DNA of 64,000 bases from Domibacillus epiphyticus (GCF_001975785.1 NZ_MSFI01000010.1:1-64000), one strand, 5' to 3'. Shown: positions 9,873 to 18,745, numbered from the stretch's first letter. Numbers and translations: made by a program. Notes: generated by a model not told the origin, from the letters alone.

Positions 9873-9900
9873 ATTATAATGATATTCATTCTCAAGTCAA
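9873..9900 (-). promoter_or_regulatory. Fur-controlled sigma-A promoter of the iron operon
   Basis: Minus strand TTGACT (9900-9895), 16-base spacer, TATAAT (9878-9873). The interval 9875-9893 matches 16 of 19 positions of the Fur consensus GATAATGATAATCATTATC, so Fur-Fe2+ would occlude RNA polymerase. Confidence 0.85.
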
Positions 9901-10109
9901 TCGAATTTTTTCGAAAATACTGAAAAGATATTATGCCTTTTTGAATTTAGCTTGGATTCTTGACAATATTTGACCCTAAGCAGGAATAATCGCCATAATT
10001 CACAGACACCTTCATTAGTTATCAGCCTAATCCAGTTTCTTTAACTTATATTACATAGTATCGATAAAAAAATGGATACTAAATTTGAAAGCTAAAAGGA
10101 GTGATACGT

Positions 10110-10355
10110 ATGGCAGTGTGTCCTTTATGCAACTCATTAAACGTATTAGAAATGTATTGTCCAGAATGTAATTCTCGATTAGATGATTCAGGTAAGGTAT
10201 CAGATTTTTTAGACCCTTACGGACATTATAATGATGAAGAGACTGTAAAAATGGGTGATGGCTATCCCGATACAGCTAAAAATCAAATTTGTCCTCATTT
10301 AATGGTCTGTAATAAGTGCGGATATGATGTAGTGAAGTTCGAACAAGAAAAATAA
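10110..10355 (+). CDS. Small zinc-ribbon protein
   Basis: An 81-residue cytosolic protein. Two CxxC knuckles at the N-terminus (CPLCNS and CPECNSRL) and a third (CNKCGYD) plus a lone Cys-Pro-His near the C-terminus indicate one or two structural zinc sites. The middle is acidic (DPYGHYNDEETVKMGDGYPD). The ATG at 10110 with AAAGGAG 8 bases upstream is preferred over the GTG nine bases earlier. Monocistronic, with a terminator right after. Function unknown; small zinc ribbons often act in protein-protein or nucleic-acid contacts. Confidence 0.7.
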   Translation: MAVCPLCNSLNVLEMYCPECNSRLDDSGKVSDFLDPYGHYNDEETVKMGDGYPDTAKNQICPHLMVCNKCGYDVVKFEQEK

Positions 10356-10362
10356 ATGTAAC

Positions 10363-10395
10363 AAAAGCGCCTATCTTGTGATATAGACGCTTTTT
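10363..10395 (+). terminator. Terminator after the zinc-ribbon gene
   Basis: AAAAGCG...CGCTTTTT stem with an inner CTAT/ATAG pairing and a T-run. The 200 bases from here to 10604 show no further feature. Confidence 0.8.
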
Positions 10396-10604
10396 ATTTA
10401 TTTCAGATGCAACATTTAACATTTATGAAGTATTCGCTTCATTAATTAAGCCGAATCTTAAGATTTTTAGTCGCCGGCCTTCCTGTCAATCTTACGATAT
10501 TAGCATTACTGTGTCTTCCGTTCCACCTAAGCATTTAAGTATGTTTTCAGTGTTCCCGCTGTTAAGATAATTTTTGACACTTCGTCAAGAAAGGACAAAT
10601 CTAA

Positions 10605-11624
10605 ATGACCAGTATTCAAATACCCGTATCAGTCTTAAACTTAGCACCTATTCGCAAAGGTCAGGAAGCGAAAGAAGCCATTGATGATATGGTCGATTTG
10701 GCGCAAGCGACGGAGAAAATGGGCTATACGCGATATTGGATTGCCGAGCACCACAATACGTCAACACTTGTGAGTTCAGCTACATCCATTTTAATTAAAC
10801 ATACCTTGGAACACACCGAACACATACGTGTCGGATCTGGCGGAATCATGCTGCCAAACCATTCTCCTTTGGTCGTAGCTGAACAATTCGGAACGATGGC
10901 CACGATTTATCCAGGCCGCCTGGATTTGGGACTAGGACGAGCGCCGGGGACAGATATGAAGACCGCAAGTGCACTAAGAAGATCACAGCATGATTCGGTT
11001 TATACATTCCCTGACGATGTTCATTCACTGCTTACGTATTTTGGACCCGAAGAGCTGCAAAGTTCCGTCAAAGCCTACCCAGGTGTCGGCACAAATATTC
11101 CGATTTATATCCTCGGTTCTTCGACGGATTCAGCTTTTTTAGCAGCTGAATTAGGTTTGCCTTATGTATTTGCCGCTCACTTTGCACCAAGATACATGGA
11201 AGAGGCAATTTCTATTTACCGAAATCGATTCAAGCCATCTCAGTACCTAGACTCTCCATATATGATCGTCTGCCTGAATGTGATCGCAGCGGAAAGTGAT
11301 GAAGAGGCCAAATTTGAATCGACCACAATGCAGCAATTTTTCTTGAATGTGATACGCGGCACTCAAACGCCGTTAAGTCCTCCCGTTGAAAATATGGATC
11401 ATATGTGGAGTCCGCCGGAGAAAGAAATGGCTGCATCAATGACCAGTGTAACGATGTTGGGAAGTAAAAATTCAATACAAGAACAGCTGACGAGTTTTCA
11501 AGAAAAGTATAACGTAGACGAAATCATGGCCGTATCCTATATTTTTGATCATGATAAGCAAAAACGTTCTTATGAAATTTTAAAAGAAGTGGTTGACGGG
11601 GAAATGTTTAAGCACACAAAATAA
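10605..11624 (+). CDS. Luciferase-like (LLM class) flavin-dependent oxidoreductase
   Basis: A 339-residue soluble protein of the bacterial luciferase superfamily, using FMN or F420-like flavin in a TIM barrel. Motifs: N-terminal [18 protein letters not shown] (flavin pocket), [22 protein letters not shown], and [13 protein letters not shown], which marks the Bacillus YceB/YwcH-type subfamily. Substrate unknown; this group is often linked to oxidation of sulfur or thioether compounds. The ATG follows AAGGAC. Monocistronic, ending in a very strong bidirectional hairpin. Nothing in its neighbours (zinc-ribbon, GDPD-PhoD) suggests a pathway. Confidence 0.8.
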   Translation: MTSIQIPVSVLNLAPIRKGQEAKEAIDDMVDLAQATEKMGYTRYWIAEHHNTSTLVSSATSILIKHTLEHTEHIRVGSGGIMLPNHSPLVVAEQFGTMATIYPGRLDLGLGRAPGTDMKTASALRRSQHDSVYTFPDDVHSLLTYFGPEELQSSVKAYPGVGTNIPIYILGSSTDSAFLAAELGLPYVFAAHFAPRYMEEAISIYRNRFKPSQYLDSPYMIVCLNVIAAESDEEAKFESTTMQQFFLNVIRGTQTPLSPPVENMDHMWSPPEKEMAASMTSVTMLGSKNSIQEQLTSFQEKYNVDEIMAVSYIFDHDKQKRSYEILKEVVDGEMFKHTK

Positions 11625-11702
11625 CACATTTTCGTTCCCTGACTTTCTCCAGAGATTTCAGCTTGGCTTTTTCACCATGACAACAAATCGTAATGCTGCA
11701 GA

Positions 11703-11742
11703 AATAAATAATAGGCTGACTAAAGCCAGCCTATTATTTATT
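11703..11742. terminator. Bidirectional terminator, 16-bp perfect stem
   Basis: AATAAATAATAGGCTG pairs with CAGCCTATTATTTATT around an 8-base loop, placed between the converging LLM oxidoreductase and GDPD-PhoD genes. Confidence 0.85.
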
Positions 11743-11828
11743 CAGTTAAGAGAAACCCCTTCAAAAATCAAAGTGTTGTTTCTCATGCTTATCTATTTCT
11801 TAACGATGTTCTATTCTTATTAAAAGCT

Positions 11829-14042
11829 TTATTTCTCAATCGGAAAGTTCCCCTTATAATGCACATTTCCATTCTCATCACGAATTTCCACTGTCATCTG
11901 TTCTTCCTTTGGATCCACCTTCAGAACACCAAAGTTGAAAAATCCCCCTTCTGCATATAAACGTTCCGGACCGAAAGTTGGATCTAGCTCGGGAGGGTTA
12001 ATCATAACAGCACCAAGCGGTCCGCTTACCAATTCTCTGTAATCAACTGAGCCGTTACGGTCTGGATCATACTGGATCATATCGGCATAATGAACATCTG
12101 TTGTAACAAAGTTTACATTTTTAATCTCATTTTGCAGGATAAAATCTGATATCTGCTTGAATTCCGTTTCATATCCAGTTGGATCATTTGGATCAATATG
12201 GTCTGCGTTAGCCCAGCCATCACGGTGGTTGACCTTGCCTGTAGGAATTGAGATCGGAACAGATGAAGCAACCAGTTTCACTTTCGCATCGGATTGGATT
12301 AGTTCTTGCTTCAGCCAGTTAAGCTGCTCTTTTCCAAGCATCGTTTTGTCAGGTCCATCCACTTGTGTATTAGGATCCCGGTATCCTCTATTATTTAATA
12401 CGATTAAATCAAGCGTGTTTCCCCATGAATATTTATGAAATAATTTAGAAGGATCGCTATTTTCTTTTAACAGCGGCCAGTATTCAGTAAAAGCCTTAAG
12501 GCCAGTTGACGTCAACGGCTCAGAAGGTCCAGAAAAATCGTTGATGACTTCATGATCATCCCAGATGGCATACGTGCTTGTCGACTGTAATAGTTTCCTT
12601 AAATGAGGGTCCGTACGGTTTTCTTTATATTTTGCCCGGAAATCTTCTATCGTTTTAGAAGAACCGTCCGGCACTGCAGGTGTTGGATTATCCGCATAAA
12701 TCGTATCACCGCTGAAAAGGAAGAAATCAGGATTTAGATCGGCCATTGCGGAGAATGATTTAAATGGCGGTATGTTCCCCTGGCCACCAGTATCCCCTCC
12801 CCAAACCAGTGTCAATGGTTCTTCTGCCTTTCCATCTGGAGCTGTCTTAAAGGTACCTGCCACTTCATTAGAACCTTTGTGTGCCTTTACACGGTAATGA
12901 TATACCGTATTAGGGGTCAATCCATCCACTTTTACTTGGGCTGTCGAGTCATTTTCCTTTTCGGCTTTTAGTTTTTTTACGATCGGTTTTTTCTTAAACC
13001 GAGGATCCTGTGATATTTCAAATTTCAACAAGGATGGCTCGTTTGATCTTGCCCACAAAACAGCTGAAGTGTCGGTCACTTCACCGCTTGCAGCACCATG
13101 GGATATGTATGGCCGGTTCTCAAGTTCTACCGCATGATCCGGATTATTTGTGATAATGCCATCCACGCCAAGGGAAAGCTGTTCCACCATTTCATCCTTT
13201 GTATTTACCGTGTACGGCTGAACAGTTAGCATTCGTTCATGCGCTTCCTGCATGAGTATTGGGGTAACAAGTGACTTATCGGGACCGATGCCCTCTGCAT
13301 ATTCCGCTGCTTCGGCTAAAGCTTCATCCAGGTTTTTTCCCTTCAACATACTCGGGGTATAAAGCTGAATAAGCGGAACATCTTCTGGAATCATCGGCTG
13401 CAGCTTTCTCAAACTCTCTTCACTAAATGATTGCAGAATGAGCCTGTCTTTTTTTAGATAGCCTGTGCGTTCTAAAATTTTAACAAGTTTTTCTTCCATT
13501 CCTGGATACGTTTTCGGAGATTTGGTTTCAATAAAAAGGGCCGTTTTCTTATTTTTCTTTTGAATGATCCGTATTGCTTCGTCCAGCGTTAAAATTTTCT
13601 GGCCTCTGTATTTCTTTTTTGAATGTTTCCCTTTAGCTTCGCTGAACCATGACCCTGCATCCAGACGTTTTATTTCGGCCAGTGTAAAATCTTTAACCAG
13701 CCAAGGAGCACGATCGGGAAAAACCTCTTCCACGTTTGTTGTACGTTTTAAGGACGAATCATGAATTGCAACTAATTGGCCATCCTTCGTCATGTGTAAA
13801 TCAATTTCAACAAAATCTGCCTGCATTCGGATTGCCATTTCGTAGGCTTCCTTTGTATGCTCGGGCGCATAAGCTGAAGCGCCTCTGTGGGCGACCACAT
13901 TCACATGATCCACGATTGGCTCCAACATAGATTGAGAATTTGATCGTTCTGACGCCTGAACATTTGATATTGGAGAAGGAAAGGTAGATCCTCCAATGCA
14001 TAATGCCAAAGATAAAGGCAGTATGTGTTTCTTTTTCACCAT
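11829..14042 (-). CDS. Secreted GDPD-PhoD fusion: glycerophosphodiesterase + alkaline phosphatase D
   Basis: A 737-residue exoenzyme joining two phosphodiester hydrolases. The Sec signal peptide ends near NVQA-SE (residue 30). The GDPD (GlpQ-type) domain, about 47-305, has HRGASAYAPEHT (HRG 52-54, E61), EIDLHMTKDG and AIHDSSL, the metal and acid-base residues of the family. A linker leads into PhoD: a beta-sandwich N-domain (SHGAASGEVTDTSAVLWARS, about 315-400), then the Fe/Ca phosphoesterase with WGGDTG, FLFSGDTIYAD, IWDDHEVINDF and VTTDVHYAD. GlpQ and PhoD are separate phosphate-starvation exoproteins in B. subtilis that degrade wall teichoic acid, so a fusion could cut and clean up poly-glycerolphosphate in one protein. 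The start at 14042 has GAGGAGAG upstream; a start at 14058-14060 would overlap that site. No Pho box could be confirmed. Confidence 0.88.
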   Translation of the reverse strand: MVKKKHILPLSLALCIGGSTFPSPISNVQASERSNSQSMLEPIVDHVNVVAHRGASAYAPEHTKEAYEMAIRMQADFVEIDLHMTKDGQLVAIHDSSLKRTTNVEEVFPDRAPWLVKDFTLAEIKRLDAGSWFSEAKGKHSKKKYRGQKILTLDEAIRIIQKKNKKTALFIETKSPKTYPGMEEKLVKILERTGYLKKDRLILQSFSEESLRKLQPMIPEDVPLIQLYTPSMLKGKNLDEALAEAAEYAEGIGPDKSLVTPILMQEAHERMLTVQPYTVNTKDEMVEQLSLGVDGIITNNPDHAVELENRPYISHGAASGEVTDTSAVLWARSNEPSLLKFEISQDPRFKKKPIVKKLKAEKENDSTAQVKVDGLTPNTVYHYRVKAHKGSNEVAGTFKTAPDGKAEEPLTLVWGGDTGGQGNIPPFKSFSAMADLNPDFFLFSGDTIYADNPTPAVPDGSSKTIEDFRAKYKENRTDPHLRKLLQSTSTYAIWDDHEVINDFSGPSEPLTSTGLKAFTEYWPLLKENSDPSKLFHKYSWGNTLDLIVLNNRGYRDPNTQVDGPDKTMLGKEQLNWLKQELIQSDAKVKLVASSVPISIPTGKVNHRDGWANADHIDPNDPTGYETEFKQISDFILQNEIKNVNFVTTDVHYADMIQYDPDRNGSVDYRELVSGPLGAVMINPPELDPTFGPERLYAEGGFFNFGVLKVDPKEEQMTVEIRDENGNVHYKGNFPIEK

Positions 14043-14060
14043 GACTCGCACTCTCCTCAT

Positions 14061-14563
14061 TAGCTGTTTTGTCGAACAATTTCATTGTACCGATCAAAAT
14101 TGTTAGAATTATTAATCAAAACTAAAAGATTGTAAAATAGGGGAATGCGTTATTAAGTGATTGTTTAGTTTGTTTCAATAAACTCCGTCAAACGAATCAT
14201 TTTCTGTAAAACAAATTAAAACAACGGGATTATTAAAGAAGAAATGCTTAATGAGCCATTCGAAGATCCTATTCATCATCAATTAAAAGCTGATGTTGAA
14301 AAAGTACATACGTATAACTGTATTTGATAACTGGCTGCAGTCGGCTGAAATAATATGCTCCAGTATCCATTGCTTTCATTACGCACATTCTAAATGAAAA
14401 GGTTAAATATGTTGAGAATGGCAAGAAGCACGAAGAAGAGAAAGCAAAACTTCCATCGGGAAATTAAGTTAAACTTTTATATATCAACTGTGAAACTGAT
14501 AGTTTAAAATGTATAGAAGTGCTATAAAAGCAGCTATTAGAAAAATTATAGGAGTGAAAGAAC
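14061..14563. other. Intergenic stretch with small decayed coding remnants
   Basis: No intact gene. Two short open stretches look protein-like but lack starts: one around 14233-14330 (reading KEEMLNEPFEDPIHHQL) and one around 14398-14466 (KVKYVENGKKHEEEK). They may be scraps of one or two lost genes. No mobile-element ends were seen. Confidence 0.35.
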
Positions 14564-14821
14564 ATGAGTGTACATAAAGCCCTTATACTACATGCAAAAA
14601 AACAAAATGAACTTTTTAATGAGTTTTCCCTTTTAGACCAGCAACGGGAAGATTATATTCAAGAAGCTATAGAATTGTGCAAATCTGGAAAGGATTTTAC
14701 AACAGACCAAATTAATCAAATCACTATGCAAATCAATGTTCTTGCTAACCAAAGGTTTATTCCAACTCGTAAATTAGTTACCCCAGAAATGGTTCGTTCA
14801 TATGTGGAGTCTTTAAAGTAA
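14564..14821 (+). CDS. DUF2533 family protein (YpbS-like)
   Basis: An 85-residue, mainly alpha-helical cytosolic protein starting MSVHKALILHAKKQNELFNEF, with IELCKSGKDFTTDQINQIT in the middle and VTPEMVRSYVESLK at the end. The layout resembles the Bacillus DUF2533 (YpbS) family as I remember it; function is unknown there. The ATG has a GGAG 9 bases upstream. Isolated gene, no terminator directly after; the next hairpin is at 15068. Confidence 0.6.
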   Translation: MSVHKALILHAKKQNELFNEFSLLDQQREDYIQEAIELCKSGKDFTTDQINQITMQINVLANQRFIPTRKLVTPEMVRSYVESLK

Positions 14822-15067
14822 AATAATCTACCAATCTTAGGCGAAGAAATAGTTCCAAATTCGGTGCTTGGGTGTCGAGAAACGCTCAACAGCGTGAAAT
14901 TGTATACGGTTATCTAAAAGAACGAAGCTAGGCCTGAATAGATGCTGCAATGGATAATGGTTATTGGCAATTTTGGCTTTCCGATTGAATTTAATACGTT
15001 TTAAATGAATAATTGTGAACCTTGAATTCGTAATAGTACAGTTAATTATTAATATAGGGAAAAAGAA

Positions 15068-15098
15068 AACCAACACACTCATTCGTGCATGTTGGTTT
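15068..15098. terminator. Hairpin terminator
   Basis: AAACCAACA...TGTTGGTTTTCTTTTTT: the right arm is followed by T/C-rich sequence on the plus strand. The last 29 bases of this element (15086-15114) recur exactly at 17221-17249. Confidence 0.65.
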
Positions 15099-15193
15099 TC
15101 TTTTTTATTTATCATTTGTTCACTTAGAGGAAACTATTGTCTCTATAGGTTTTAAACACCACTGGCTAAATTAATGAACAATCTAATAACATA

Positions 15194-15222
15194 TTGACTT
15201 CGACAAAAATCGACAATATAAT
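15194..15222 (+). promoter_or_regulatory. Sigma-A promoter with two Spo0A-like boxes in the spacer
   Basis: TTGACT (15194-15199), 17-base spacer, TATAAT (15217-15222). The spacer holds TTCGACA (15199-15205) and ATCGACA (15209-15215): an exact and a one-mismatch inverse of the 0A-box TGTCGAA, exactly 10 bases apart on the same helix face, as at abrB. Binding here would repress the permease gene. Confidence 0.65.
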
Positions 15223-15262
15223 AACGTACTTGTAGCTAGTTAAAAAATTTGGAGGAAACAAG

Positions 15263-16648
15263 ATGTATGCATTTTTTAGAAAGAAATCTATGGCAGACCT
15301 GCTAGCCCATGGCCAGAATAAAGAACTTAACCGCACCTTAAATCTCATGGATTTAATACTTCTTGGGGTTGGCTGTGTAATTGGAACAGGGATTTTTGTT
15401 ATTACAGGAGTGATCGCTGCTGAAAGTGCAGGTCCAGGGATTAGCCTTTCATTTATAGTGGCAGGAATTGCTTGTGCGTTAGCAGCCTTTTGTTATGCAG
15501 AATTTTCATCGTCTATACCGATATCAGGGAGCGTATACACGTATACGTATGCTACCCTTGGTGAATTTATAGCCTTTTTAATTGGCTGGGACTTGATGCT
15601 TGAATATGTTATTGCGCTTGCGGCTGTTGCAGCAGGCTGGTCAGGTTATTTTCAATCGTTAATATCTGGATTCGGGCTTCATATTCCTGCCGCACTTTCT
15701 TCTGCTCCAGGAAGTGGACAAAATGGAATCGTTAACTTACCTGCCATGATCATTATTTTATTAATCACGGCTCTTGTAAGTAAAGGAGTAAAAGAGAGTA
15801 CACGTTTTAATAATATAATTGTCTTCCTAAAAATCGGAATTGTTTTATTATTTATTTTTGCAGGGATGAACTATGTAAAACCTGAAAACTGGACACCGTT
15901 TTTGCCATTCGGTATAGAAGGAGTTATCACTAGCGCCGCAACTGTTTTCTTTGCTTACATTGGATTCGATGTAATTGCGAATGCATCGGAGGAAGTGAAG
16001 CGTCCTCAACGGAATATGCCAATTGGAATTGTTGCTTCTTTGGCAATCTGCACCGTTTTATATGTGGCCGTTTCACTTGTACTTACAGGGATGGTTCCAT
16101 ACACACAGCTGAATGTTGCAGATCCTGTTTCGTTTGCGCTTAAGTTTGTAGGACAAGACAGTCTGGCAGGCATTATCTCGGTGGGTGCTATTGTTGGGAT
16201 CACTACTGTGTTGCTCGCTTTATTGTATGCCCAAATTCGATTGACATACGCAATGAGCCGGGATGGTTTATTGCCGAAAGTTTTCGCAAATGTGCACCCG
16301 AAATTCAAGACACCGTTTAAAAACACATGGATTACAGGATTTATTGCAGCTGCAATTGCGGGATTTGTTGATTTAACAACACTTGCACATCTTGTTAACA
16401 TGGGAACATTAGCTGCCTTCACGTTAATTTCGATTGCTGTTATTGTTTTGCGAAAAAAACAACCAGATTTAAAAGCTTCCTTCCGGGTACCTTTTGTTCC
16501 TGTACTGCCGGCTGTTAGTGCACTTTTATGCATATATCTAGCAACAAGCTTGCCGGGGATTACATGGATTTCTTTTGTAATTTGGATTGTATTAGGGGCA
16601 ATCGTGTATCTATCCTATTCGAGAAAACACAGCCATTTAAACAAATAG
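15263..16648 (+). CDS. APC-family amino acid permease (YfnA/YhdG-like)
   Basis: A 461-residue membrane transporter with about 12 helices. It opens with a short cytoplasmic segment and LILLGVGCVIGTGIFVITG, the unwound TM1 substrate-binding loop of the APC superfamily (cationic amino acid transporter branch). FFAYIGFDVIANASEEVKRPQRNMP in the middle is diagnostic of this branch. Likely substrates are branched-chain or other neutral amino acids, judging by B. subtilis relatives. The ATG at 15263 follows GGAGG. The promoter is consensus-like and carries Spo0A-type boxes between -35 and -10, so it is probably shut down at the onset of sporulation. Ends in a perfect terminator. Confidence 0.82.
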   Translation: MYAFFRKKSMADLLAHGQNKELNRTLNLMDLILLGVGCVIGTGIFVITGVIAAESAGPGISLSFIVAGIACALAAFCYAEFSSSIPISGSVYTYTYATLGEFIAFLIGWDLMLEYVIALAAVAAGWSGYFQSLISGFGLHIPAALSSAPGSGQNGIVNLPAMIIILLITALVSKGVKESTRFNNIIVFLKIGIVLLFIFAGMNYVKPENWTPFLPFGIEGVITSAATVFFAYIGFDVIANASEEVKRPQRNMPIGIVASLAICTVLYVAVSLVLTGMVPYTQLNVADPVSFALKFVGQDSLAGIISVGAIVGITTVLLALLYAQIRLTYAMSRDGLLPKVFANVHPKFKTPFKNTWITGFIAAAIAGFVDLTTLAHLVNMGTLAAFTLISIAVIVLRKKQPDLKASFRVPFVPVLPAVSALLCIYLATSLPGITWISFVIWIVLGAIVYLSYSRKHSHLNK

Positions 16649-16800
16649 TGTTTTTTATGAGCCCTCTCTAGCTCATTTTGCTGTAAGAGATTTAATGAAT
16701 CGTAAGCAAAAGAAAGCTGGGGAAAAAATATACTTGGTCTGAGTAACCAGAACAAGAATTAAAGCATAATCGTAATACCATTATCCTTGAAAACGAATAA

Positions 16801-16846
16801 AAAAAGAGCCTGTTTTGAAAAAATTAATCAAAACAGGCTCTTTTTG
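16801..16846 (+). terminator. Terminator after the APC permease
   Basis: AAAAAGAGCCTGTTTTGA and TCAAAACAGGCTCTTTTT form an 18-bp perfect stem with a T-run. Confidence 0.92.
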
Positions 16847-16959
16847 TTAAACGATTCGTTTATAAAAAGTACTTGCCAACGATTTGAGAAACGCCATAAC
16901 CGCTTTATCATCGAGCCTATAAACCGTAGTTTGAAGCATACCCCTCTCCCTTCATATTG

Positions 16960-17165
16960 ACCATGAATCCATTTATACATCGTATGTCAGCAGAAGCAAA
17001 AGAAAAAGGCATTATCATGAGCATGTCCCGTAAAGGAACGTCCGCTGATAATGCCTCCATCTAATCGTTTCATGCTGCTAAATTCTCTAGACGAGTTAAC
17101 GACGGCTATCATAGAGCAAACTGTCGAAAACTACATTCATTCCATTACTATAACCATATTTGTAT
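16960..17165 (+). pseudogene. Decayed IS3-family transposase (OrfB C-terminal part)
   Basis: Plus-strand translation gives KEKGIIMSMSRKGTSADNASI and then a stop where the family has a catalytic Glu (SMSRKGxxxDNAxIESF is the IS3 DDE block). Further on, in shifted frames, come SFHAA, TTAIIEQTVENYIH and HYYNHI, all in the order of an IS150/IS3 integrase. Frameshifts and a stop mean it is dead; no terminal repeats remain. A second copy of the same element lies inverted at 21978-22165, with 21 identical bases (AGCATGTCCCGTAAAGGAACG) shared. Confidence 0.8.
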
Positions 17166-17176
17166 TTAGCGAAACA

Positions 17177-17220
17177 AACAACCAGCCGCCAATACAACAG
17201 CTGGCTGGTGCAGTACCTGA
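17177..17220 (-). terminator. Terminator after the manganese catalase
   Basis: Minus strand ACCAGCC...GGCTGGT stem, followed by TTGTTTGTTT; it lies about 25 bases past the catalase stop codon. Confidence 0.65.
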
Positions 17221-17239
17221 TGCATGTTGGTTTTCTTTT

Positions 17240-18079
17240 TTATTTATCAGTTGCTTTCCCATCCAAATCGTGGTGTAATTCTGCCGCTGGTATTTTCGGA
17301 TTTGGGATCTGCCCTTTTGGTACCGGTTTTGCGACGTATACGAAATCACCTGTTCCATCCGGTGCGCTTCCTGTTGCCCAAAGTCCTTCTCCGGATTCTT
17401 CTCCTTCTGATAAGTTCCAGAATTCATATGCTTCCGGCTGAGATTCCATTTCTGCTTCTGGTGGGAATGAAGCTGGAACGACAACACCATTTTTCTCTTC
17501 CAGTTCTGCGATGGCTGCCATCCATTGATACTGATGGTAACGATCGCGTGCCAGCATTTTACGGAATGCAGCCCGAACTCCTTCATCTTTTGTCATATGA
17601 TACAATCTGGCTACTTGAAGGCGTCCCTGGCTTTCAGCATGCAGGTTTGATCGCATGTCCGCTAATAAGTTTCCGCTCGCTACGATGTAGGAGCCGTTCC
17701 AAGGTACACCATTTGAGTTAGTAGGAAGTCCACCAAGCCCGCTCACTAGCAAGTGCTGTGGATTAATTCCACCCATAATGGCTGCTGTCGCTGGATCTTT
17801 TGCCGCTTCTGCCTGATCTTCTGGCGAAGCCCCATCCAGCAATTGGCTGATCAGTGAACAGAGCATTTCAACATGTCCGATTTCCTCGGTTCCAATGTCC
17901 ATCAGCATATCTTTGTACTTTTCTTCTCCACGACAGTTAAAACCCTGGAAAAGATATTGCATCATTACCGTCATTTCTCCAAACTGGCCACCCAATACTT
18001 CCTGTACTTGGCGGGCAAGCATAGGATCTGGACGATCTACTTTCACTTCAAATTGCAATTCTTTTTGATGACGAAACAT
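17240..18079 (-). CDS. Manganese catalase (ferritin-like, YdbD-type)
   Basis: A 279-residue cytosolic enzyme that dismutates hydrogen peroxide at a di-manganese centre in a four-helix bundle. The metal-binding glutamates and histidines sit in GQFGEMTVMMQYLFQ (E about 35), DIGTEEIGHVEMLCSLI (E and H about 67-74), LHAESQGRLQVARLYHM, and the DRYHQYQWMAAIAELE helix. A proline-rich tail (PVPKGQIPNPKIPAAELHHD) is usual for the Bacillus group, whose members are sigma-B or spore-coat related. The ATG at 18079 has AGGAGG at 7 bases. It is the first of a run of stress genes; a GTTTAA sequence lies upstream but no clear sigma-B -10 follows. Confidence 0.88.
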   Translation of the reverse strand: MFRHQKELQFEVKVDRPDPMLARQVQEVLGGQFGEMTVMMQYLFQGFNCRGEEKYKDMLMDIGTEEIGHVEMLCSLISQLLDGASPEDQAEAAKDPATAAIMGGINPQHLLVSGLGGLPTNSNGVPWNGSYIVASGNLLADMRSNLHAESQGRLQVARLYHMTKDEGVRAAFRKMLARDRYHQYQWMAAIAELEEKNGVVVPASFPPEAEMESQPEAYEFWNLSEGEESGEGLWATGSAPDGTGDFVYVAKPVPKGQIPNPKIPAAELHHDLDGKATDK

Positions 18080-18166
18080 AAAAAATCCTCCTTTTTGGTT
18101 TTTCCAGTTCGTTCTTATTTAGTTAAACTATTTTCTACTTTTCTAACAGTGTTTGCCTTCATTTAT

Positions 18167-18213
18167 AAAGGTCTGAAAAAGGAATGCTTGATGCATTCCT
18201 TTTTCAGACCTTT
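18167..18213. terminator. Very strong hairpin between catalase and KGG gene
   Basis: AAAGGTCTGAAAAAGGAATGC pairs with its exact complement around TTGAT: a 21-bp perfect stem. It lies just beyond the KGG gene stop and separates it from the catalase. Confidence 0.85.
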
Positions 18214-18219
18214 GATTAT

Positions 18220-18441
18220 TTAACGCCGGCTTTTTTCTCCGCCCTTGCGACCGGCTTCTTCACGGCTCATTTTTCCGTTATTATCATCGGAGTCGCCGCC
18301 ATCTCGCTGATTGGCCCGAGCTTCTCCGCCTTTTTGTCCAATTTCTTGGAAAAATTCCTTATCATGATTTTTAGCTGTAGCCTCTCCGCCTTTACGGCCT
18401 GCTTCTTCACGGCTCATTTTATCATTGTTGTTAGTAGCCAT
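18220..18441 (-). CDS. KGG-motif stress-induced protein (YciG/GsiB type)
   Basis: A 73-residue hydrophilic protein with three copies of the KGG-type repeat: MSREEAGRKGGEA, QEIGQKGGEA and MSREEAGRKGGEK, separated by Asp/Asn-rich linkers. KGG proteins behave like hydrophilins, protecting against dehydration and general stress; GsiB of B. subtilis has five repeats. The ATG at 18441 is preferred (AGGAGG 8 bases upstream) over the longer frame to 18474. A consensus-like sigma-B promoter lies 47 bases upstream. Confidence 0.85.
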   Translation of the reverse strand: MATNNNDKMSREEAGRKGGEATAKNHDKEFFQEIGQKGGEARANQRDGGDSDDNNGKMSREEAGRKGGEKSRR

Positions 18442-18487
18442 TAAAAGTTCCTCCTCAGTAAATTTGGATTTCACTTACGGTATTTTG

Positions 18488-18512
18488 TTACCCGGCTAAT
18501 CTGCTATAAAAC
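18488..18512 (-). promoter_or_regulatory. Sigma-B promoter of the KGG gene
   Basis: Minus strand GTTTTA (18512-18507), 13-base spacer, GGGTAA (18493-18488); sigma-B consensus is GTTTAA-N12-15-GGGTAT. Confidence 0.75.
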
Positions 18513-18721
18513 AAGATGTAATAGAATTCAGACGAAAGAACTATTAAGTGAGCTTCTTTGTCGGATTGGGAATAATTTTACGTGATGACTGCGGGTGGGA
18601 CGGTTTCGAACAAACTATTGAAAGTTCAAATAGATTTTTTAAAAAAGGCTGGTTCCGGATTATTGATAAAGTTGTTTCACAGTTTATCTAGCAAACTATT
18701 TAAAACTTATTATCCGTAAGT

Positions 18722-18745
18722 GTTTAATTTTTTTCTTGAGGGTAT
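18722..18745 (+). promoter_or_regulatory. Sigma-B promoter of the DUF2512 gene
   Basis: GTTTAA (18722-18727), 12-base spacer, GGGTAT (18740-18745): both boxes are exact consensus. It lies 35 bases upstream of the start codon. Confidence 0.8.

Noticed and set aside
14837-15115. 92-residue minus-strand ORF
   Set aside because: Its first codons read a terminator hairpin, and no ribosome site or family is seen.
16006-16533. 175-residue minus-strand ORF
   Set aside because: Shadow of the APC permease on the other strand; composition typical of antisense reading of a membrane protein.
18080-18166. Sigma-B promoter for the manganese catalase
   Set aside because: GTTTAA is present, but the sequence at the proper -10 distance (TGGAAA-like, 16 bases away) does not fit GGGTAT well enough.
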